In this document: positions 58,753 through 64,000 of the stretch, piece after piece
How positions within the stretch are numbered: position 1 is the first letter of the stretch
Layout: each line of letters begins with the position of its first letter
NCBI GenBank assembly: GCA_011109175.1
Contig: RDEW01000015.1
Location: forward strand, 142,310 to 206,309
DNA: 64,000 bases
Source: Dicyema japonicum
Taxonomy: Eukaryota > Dicyemida > Rhombozoa > Dicyemidae
Reading direction: 5' to 3'
The notes under the pieces: model-generated
The model's input: only the letters and a program-made list of their open reading frames with translations
Databases searched by the model: none
What the model was told of the DNA's origin: nothing
Program-made: the position numbers and the translations under genes

Positions 58753-59470
58753 ATGTTAAAATTAGTAACCAAGGAGAATATGAGCAGTACTGTGAAAGGT
58801 CATCATCATCTATCGGATAGTAAAATACTTGAGGAACTGAAAGCTCTTGGTTATAATAATGTAACAAGTCACCAATTAAGTAGAATAAAGTCAGGTTTAA
58901 TTAAAAACGTAAATTTCAGACGTATTCGAGGACAGTGATGAACATAAATATTCAGTAAGTGTAATATAATATTAAAGGATAATAACTATAAAAATAATAT
59001 TTCTGACTCAGAAAGTGTTGCCTCAACCATAACGTCTTCTCGACAAATGATTAAAAGGAAAACTTTAAGGTGTAAGGAAACATCAACTTAGGCGATGTCA
59101 GAACGGTCGTGAGAGTTATATTGATGAATCCTACAGTGAATGCGGCACAGAAGACTCGGCTTCCGTTTCCTCCTCAAATATGTTAACCAAAACTAAAAAA
59201 TCGAACAGAAATGTGGAGAAAGCACACAAATCAGCAACTTCCGATTATAGTCCATGTAACATTGCCAGAAATGAAACATGTTTAGTTTGGTTTAATTTGC
59301 AGGGAAGAATGGAAAGCTCCAGAGATTTGGAAATCTTAAATCCGACCCTGTCTCACGATACCATATGTACAACAACATGTGGAGTAGAAGGCAGAAGCAG
59401 AATAATCAAGAACGGAGAGAACTACTGTGGAATATTAGATTCCAGAACGTATATAAGCCACATGCAGTAG
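58753..59470 (+). CDS. Spliced gene of unknown function
   Basis: Four exons (58753-58894, 58920-58954, 58978-59069, 59092-59470) with GT-AG introns of 25, 23 and 22 nt give 215 residues in one frame. This is strong evidence that the gene is real. The N-terminus has SDSKILEELKALGYNNVT, a short helical motif (ILEEL..LGY..VT) that resembles motifs near the N-terminus of some centriole and cilium proteins such as HYLS1. That link is weak. The middle is Ser/Asn/Lys-rich (SDSESVASTITSS, KTKKSNRNVEKAHK). The C-terminus (TCLVWFNLQGRMESS, TTTCGVEGRSRIIKNG) is not recognised. A second in-frame ATG at 58780 could also serve as start. Confidence 0.7.
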
Positions 59471-59645
59471 TATATAAACAAGTTTTGTGTTTTATAAAGT
59501 AGACTGATGTGGAGGACTTTGAAAAGTTCTTTTCTGACTATTTTTCAATTAATTAGTAGACTTTTTTAAATTCATAAATCCATCTTAAAATAAAAAATAT
59601 AGTTTATCCAGACGTAATTCAAAAGACCTTATGATAAATTTAAAG

Positions 59646-59853
59646 CCCCCAGTGCCAGAGTGACACGAAAAGGGATCATTTTCTCTCCCCCACTCCACTG
59701 GAGCGGTATCCACAATTGCAAGGAATGGACGTCTTCCACCTTTTATGTTGGTTCTGAATGGACTTGTGTGACGTTTAAGGACTCTGTTTCTATGAAAGTG
59801 GGAACTGGGTGCACTTAATTAGTTGTTAACTCGGTGGGGGTTAATAATAATAA
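59646..59853 (+). mobile_element. SINE-B copy 3, 5'-truncated
   Basis: Matches the 3' two-thirds of the family: CCCCAGTGCCAGAGTGAC, CATTTTCTCTCCCCCACTCC, GGACTCTGTTTCTATGAAAG and a GTTAATAATAATAA tail. Confidence 0.82.
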
Positions 59854-59883
59854 AGATTTTATGATACAAGGAATCCACTGACC

Positions 59884-60171
59884 TTATATTTTATGTCTAA
59901 TAGTATAAGCTGAGAGACTAGAATCTATTTGGTCATTGGCCTTCATGGCTTTACGTCTAATGACACCATCTGACAGTCGTGTTTCGAATTCGAAAGATGG
60001 ATTTTCATCGAAGGTCAATTTTCGCCAAACAGATCCCACCCGTGAGGTGACGAATCCTTTTGGCATTATACATTTGTCGATAGAGATCATCTTACTTTCT
60101 CCCTGGCCAAGTCCACCTAAGAATGAAGGTGATGTCCGGCAAAGGTAGGACGTGTGATGAAAAGGGCCCAC
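59884..60171 (-). CDS. Unrecognised 95-residue open frame
   Basis: Minus strand: SPSFLGGLGQGESKMISIDK, CIMPKGFVTSRVGSVWRKLT and FDENPSFEFETRLSDGVIRR. Composition and length suggest real coding sequence, perhaps a C-terminal exon (stop at 59884-59886), but I know no family with this text. Upstream exons were not found. It could also belong to a mobile element. Confidence 0.35.
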   Translation of the reverse strand: MGPFHHTSYLCRTSPSFLGGLGQGESKMISIDKCIMPKGFVTSRVGSVWRKLTFDENPSFEFETRLSDGVIRRKAMKANDQIDSSLSAYTIRHKI

Positions 60172-60239
60172 TTGTCCACATACTCATTATGGATGTAATC
60201 AATTTTTCCCAAAAACATTACCTGAAGCTATTTGAATGC

Positions 60240-60780
60240 TTCTAGGATAGATTGTTAGTGTAGAATAGAGGAGGAGGGTTATGTGAGTTGTGAACATGTC
60301 ACTGAGGTGAAGGTCGAAAAATTGATTCGTTAGGGAGGTATAAAAACAAGACATGTGAGGACTCTAAATTAGATTTAACTGTTTCAGAAAAGAAGTTTGT
60401 TTCTGGACTTCCAAATGGAAGAGATAGAGGAGAATTGAATTTTGTAGAAGAGTACCCAGAAAATCAGTCGAATGCTTTAGCTAGTCGATAAGACCAGGAC
60501 AGTTTTTCACAAAGAATTGTTGAAACCACAGTGAATTGCATCAAAGTGGAAAGACAAGCTGTGATTTAGAAAGACGTGATTGCAGGAAATTCTCTAGAAT
60601 CTTCAATGACAATGAATGAAAGAAGATTTTTTCTGTAAGAAGAAGGGTCAGAACTTTTATTATCCTTGAGAACAGAGATGATGATCAATTTTTTCAAAAT
60701 CATTGGAGTAAAACAAGTTTTTTGAGAATACGAGAGCCGTTAGTCCGTTTAGTCCATAATGCTTATAGTGGAAAATCAAG
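60240..60780 (-). mobile_element. LINE reverse transcriptase relic
   Basis: Minus-strand pieces LKDNKSSDPSSYRK and FHSLSLKILENFLQSRLSK match the SYRPISLTS..KILEK..  region of an RT. No frame is intact. Confidence 0.5.
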
Positions 60781-60830
60781 AGACTATCGTGTCCTTTGAG
60801 GAGACAGTTAGAAGCGCTTTTGATGTGTCA

Positions 60831-60916
60831 GGAAGTTGAGGATTTGTACGTGCGTTCTCCCCCTGTCGGGTAAGGAAGCTGAGGATTGTACGTGCGTTCT
60901 CCCCCCTGTCGGGTCG
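60831..60916. repeat. 43-bp tandem duplication
   Basis: Two 43-bp units (60831-60873, 60874-60916) share GTACGTGCGTTCTCCCCC and CTGTCGGGT. They differ by a few bases and one-base length changes that cancel out. Confidence 0.85.
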
Positions 60917-61115
60917 AATGGGAGATGACATATGGTGAGCAATCTTATATGTCGAATAATTATGAATCTACCTACGATTGCTGAGGACTGTTGTCTTTCT
61001 ATTGGCTAACGAGGCTAGGATAACAAATGAATGGGTTATCAGATCATTGGTAGCTTAAATCGGATGGACACAGGATTCCCATTGAAGTTATCACATGAAA
61101 AATAAAGGTTATTAT

Positions 61116-61159
61116 CATCAAAGATGATTGTGACCTATAATTTATAATAATCTTTGATG
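61116..61159. repeat. Inverted repeat, 10-bp perfect arms
   Basis: CATCAAAGAT (61116-61125) and ATCTTTGATG (61150-61159) are perfect complements around a 24-nt AT-rich loop, with weaker pairing extending outwards. It is a possible hairpin or transposon remnant. Confidence 0.6.
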
Positions 61160-61167
61160 TGATAAGT

Positions 61168-61617
61168 GTACCACTCATTATCGAAAAAGAACAATCCAGA
61201 TTAACAAATCTTTTTCACCTGTATATTACCCTCCTGTAGATAAGAAGATTCGCCCGACGTGTGAGCAGAGGTAAGCTCTCCAGGGTTCTCTTAAGTACAA
61301 TTGCTTGTATATATGCATGGCCTTTCTATCCACTTTCAACTGCTTCAAGTAGTTCCGATAACTTATAAAACACAATATCTACCTCATTCTACGCATTATT
61401 GAATCACTGATAGCAAAATGAGAAACGACAAAGAGAGATGGCTAATTGAGAGCGCATTCTATATAAATTCTAAGAGGAAATGTCCCCAAAATCATGATAG
61501 CTACTACGAGACAATAATAGTTTTGTCACACTTTAAAGTACATTAGTTTCATTGAGTCATCATTCAAAGCTGTTCGCGATTAATGATAATAAATTTTAAA
61601 TTTGCCGTTAAGACTTG
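61168..61617. other. Upstream region of the zinc-finger gene
   Basis: No gene recognised. This is the presumed promoter region of the C2H2 gene starting at 61618. Confidence 0.35.
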
Positions 61618-62190
61618 ATGAGTGAGCTTGCCACGTCATGTATTTCTTTTATCAAAATCTGGAACTCTCTACAGTCACATGAGAGGGATGATTTCATTAC
61701 ATGGATAAAGATATATATTGCTCAGTATAAGTTGTCCTTTGCTATTGGTTAATTGGAGTTTTATTTTGTAGACAACAACAGATTTTTATCCCCTGTGAAT
61801 TATGAGCATCTCCAGGGTAGTCTTGAAGAAAACGAACTCAAAGCTCGATCTCCATTACAGATTCAAGTGGATACAAATTTTCCTGTTGAAGAAAACTCAC
61901 CTCAATTGGATGAAAGTCATTATAACGGAAGCACTCAAGAGTCAAATAAAGTAAATGAGGATCAAATTAATGATTCCGTTGAACGAAAAACTGCCCATCA
62001 TTGCATACACTGTTCATACAATTCTGCATATAAGAATAATGCCAAACGACACGTGCAAACAATTCATCCAGTGGAAGATGTTTCCACATCAACAGAACAT
62101 AAGACTTTGTTTCATTGCAAGCATTGCAGGTACACTTCATCCTACAGGAATAATGCTATTAGGCATGTTAAAACTATTCACTTAAAGTGA
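61618..62190 (+). CDS. Two-finger C2H2 zinc-finger protein
   Basis: ATG at 61618; exons 61618-61747 and 61772-62190 with a 24-nt GT-AG intron; 182 residues. The C-terminus has two classical C2H2 fingers, CIHCSYNSAYKNNAKRH..H and CKHCRYTSSYRNNAIRH..H, both Cys-x2-Cys-x12-His-x4-His. Their nearly identical N-A-x-R-H helices suggest an internal duplication. The CxHCxY and YRNNxxRH type is common in animal nucleic-acid-binding proteins. The N-terminal 110 residues are acidic and polar (LQGSLEENELKARSPLQ) with no other domain. It is likely a nuclear, DNA- or RNA-binding protein; the target is unknown. The spacer to the next small frame is 9 bp. Confidence 0.85.
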
Positions 62191-62199
62191 ATTAACTTG

Positions 62200-62409
62200 A
62201 TGGTTACAAAATATTCTGTCGTATTACTAAGTTGTTGGGTTTTTTTGCTACTAGGAATAGTTACTGGATATGTTTGGAAACTATCATTTTTATTAGCAAC
62301 GAATGACCTCGTATTTTGTAGAATAGAACTAATTGCAACAGATTTGAAAATTTTTTCACTCAAGGCCCTTAAGATATACATGACTACGGCATTACAAAAA
62401 GGCACATAA
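62200..62409 (+). CDS. Small hydrophobic open frame
   Basis: ATG at 62200 opens 69 residues with one clear membrane segment (SVVLLSCWVFLLLGIVTGYV) and then LLATNDLVFCRIELIATDLK. It starts 9 bp after the zinc-finger stop. The antisense frame (62459-62178) is also open, so the coding strand is uncertain and no family is recognised. Confidence 0.3.
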   Translation: MVTKYSVVLLSCWVFLLLGIVTGYVWKLSFLLATNDLVFCRIELIATDLKIFSLKALKIYMTTALQKGT

Positions 62410-62571
62410 TTGTCTTCAGTGGAGACGTACAAGGTCAGGGCTGAACTAATGGTTGTCAAGAAGATAACCTGGTGAGAGGTGGGTTGTGCAGGTTGACATT
62501 CATCAAAGACGTCATAAAATTATAGTGCTCGCATAAAAAAACTGTATTTTTACGCTGAGTCATATTAGCTA

Positions 62572-62731
62572 TAGCTCCTCTCAGGCAGGATATGCATTTT
62601 TAGTACAGTTATTATAACTAATCGTAGAGAGAACAAAGGAATGCTCTTCACTTCTTTTTGTTGTATGTCCTTTATAGACAGTCCGGTTCCACAGTGATAT
62701 ATTCACTGATGACGTCGTCACTCGTAAAGCC
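62572..62731 (-). mobile_element. SINE-A copy 4, diverged
   Basis: Matches SINE-A in reverse with many differences: AACTAATCGTAGAGAGAAC, GCTCTTCACTTCTTTTTGTT, CCGGTTCCACAGTGATATAT and CTGATGACGTCGTCACTCGT. It is the oldest copy of the family here. Confidence 0.75.
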
Positions 62732-62859
62732 AAAACATACCTGGAACCTTCAAAATGATAGTAGCAGCGAGATTCGAACTAGGGGTATCAGACCTCATAC
62801 TCGGAACTAGTTACAAGGTGCTCGCATAAGCGATAGTTATTTTATGATATTTGAAGCAA

Positions 62860-63300
62860 TTATGGTGTAGTTTGCATAGGAGAGTAGTTGAGCATTTTGC
62901 TTTGTTAGCAAGCCTGATTGATAAGCGTAGGGTTAATAAGAGAACCGACCTTGTGGAACGCTATTAAACAGATATCGATAACGAGAGTAGTTTGGCATGG
63001 TAGAGGAGCGTTCAAAATATCCAGAGAGGAAAGTAAGTCACCAGGTTTTCAAATGGGATTTTGGTGTCTATGATTTTTTTGGTAAGAACTTGTCTCGATG
63101 TCGTTTTGATGAGATACAATACTACTAAACTCTTTTTGACTAATAAATTGCTATGTAGGAGAAAAAAGTCGAAATGGTCGAAGGCTGATTGGTCGTGGGT
63201 TTTCCCCAAAATATTGATACGATTCTACGTAAATGGAATATTCTATGAGATTGGTTTGTGCGAGAATTCCATTCGCACCCATATTTTTGGATAGACCATC
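62860..63300 (-). mobile_element. LINE reverse transcriptase relic
   Basis: Minus-strand text DHFDFFLLHSNLLVKKSLV and YLIKTTSRQVLTKKIIDTK fits an RT fragment around the FDxVW region. It is heavily decayed and the assignment is uncertain. Confidence 0.35.
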
Positions 63301-63705
63301 AAGTCCTCTCGCATTTGATTTTTATAGTTTGTGTTAAGTTTTTGAAACAATGGATTTGGAACACCGAATAGTTTTTCTCGAGGTTTCCGACAAGGGAGAC
63401 TCTTTGGAGTAAGATGGAGACTGACCTTTACATAATGCCCTATGAGTGTATTGATGTGGGCGATAATTCATTAATAAATTTTTGGATAAGCCATAATCAA
63501 TTAACATAAAACGTGTTTGATTTACTGTCATATCAAAGAACATTAAATCAATTTATAAAAAATCGAATATCTATGCTATACGATTCAGAGACGAATTCAG
63601 AATGATCGACTATTTTATTCCCCATCCAATAAAATAGTGTAATAAATTACACGCTATTCGTTGTGGTGCTAAGAAGAGAAAAAGAAAGGAAAATCAGAAA
63701 AGAGC

Positions 63706-64000
63706 ATGCAGAAAACTAATCAGGCCAAGTCTTACACTTGGCCATCTATGGATCACATTACATTCGAAGATATGCTACTTCTACTTGCGAGATCGAAAGA
63801 GCAGTGCGTGTCTTGTGGATATTGCAACGCGAGGAAGTACGGGTTGAATTGCACGTCTTGCGGGAGATTTTTCCACTTCAGGTATGTCCGAATGTCGAAA
63901 TTGGCTGCGAGATCTCTTTACAAATGAAACTGCGCATACTGTATGGATGCCGACCCTCTTGGTGCCGTCATCCGGCCGAATTCAGTCATCCCTCTTATTC
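63706..64000 (+). mobile_element. PHD-like first ORF of a retroelement, stop-interrupted
   Basis: From ATG 63706: MDHITFEDMLLLLARSKEQC, then a zinc-binding pattern CVSCGYCNARKYGLNC..CGRFFHF. After a TGA at 63925-63927 the frame continues NCAYCMDADPLGAVI to the window edge. The Cys-x2-Cys / Cys-x2-Cys / His / Cys-x2-Cys spacing is that of a PHD finger. Such fingers occur at the N-terminus of some LINE first ORFs. The TGA stands where the usual PHD Trp (TGG) before the last Cys pair would be. A host PHD protein is possible but less likely given the setting. Confidence 0.5.

Noticed and set aside
58753..58938. Naming this gene HYLS1
   Set aside because: Only a short LGY motif is similar; the diagnostic HYLS1 C-terminal region is absent.
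62770..62835. Minus-strand text with a GTTCGAATCT B-box-like motif
   Set aside because: No matching cloverleaf could be drawn; a degraded tRNA-derived repeat is possible but not supported.

Overview
The window is eukaryotic nuclear DNA, almost certainly from a small animal. It carries a partial, rearranged rDNA unit at the left end and then about 60 kb of AT-rich DNA. That DNA is crowded with broken retrotransposons, with a handful of compact host genes between them. The strongest clue to the organism is the introns. In eight gene models that I could splice in frame, 36 GT-AG introns run from 21 to 33 nt with a mean near 24, and all but one are 21-26 nt. Among animals, introns this short are known to me only from dicyemid mesozoans (parasites of cephalopod kidneys), so a dicyemid is my best guess. 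This is inference; the 18S and 28S pieces at the left end would settle it.

Layout. 1-2558: antisense 28S, ITS2, 5.8S, ITS1 and a 5'-truncated 18S, with an inverted 18S scrap at the very edge. 2559-9140: 3' end of an RLE-class LINE, hAT relics and an RTE-like LINE. 9.1-11.1 kb: an SH2-domain gene. 11.7-14.3 kb: a LINE whose first ORF carries a 2A-like motif. 14381-15653: mitochondrial tRNA 2-thiouridylase (MTU1/TRMU). 15.9-24.6 kb: RTE LINE, nested hAT and LINE copies. 24763-26244: Enhancer of polycomb. 27.8-39 kb: LINE and SINE layers. 41033-42759: divergent pair glutaryl-CoA dehydrogenase / NDUFV3, 43 bp apart. 44875-46252: branched-chain keto-acid dehydrogenase E1 alpha. 48119-48785: TVP23. 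48.9-52.7 kb: long Jockey-like LINE. 52.7-53.7 kb: lysine-rich protein locus. 53.9-58.7 kb: LINE copies with a SINE insertion. 58753-59470: spliced gene of unknown function. 61618-62190: two-finger C2H2 protein. The right edge is the PHD-like first ORF of another retroelement.

Function. Four of the recognised genes serve mitochondria: wobble-uridine thiolation of mitochondrial tRNA, complex I, lysine/tryptophan breakdown and branched-chain amino acid breakdown. This points to aerobic mitochondria burning amino acids. EPC (chromatin acetylation) and TVP23 (Golgi membrane) are ordinary housekeeping genes. Nothing suggests that the neighbours work as one system; the two mitochondrial genes at 42.5 kb probably share a promoter.

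Caution. Several genes need single-base insertions or deletions in homopolymer runs to stay open, which looks like residual long-read error. Many LINE frames may therefore be less broken than they appear.
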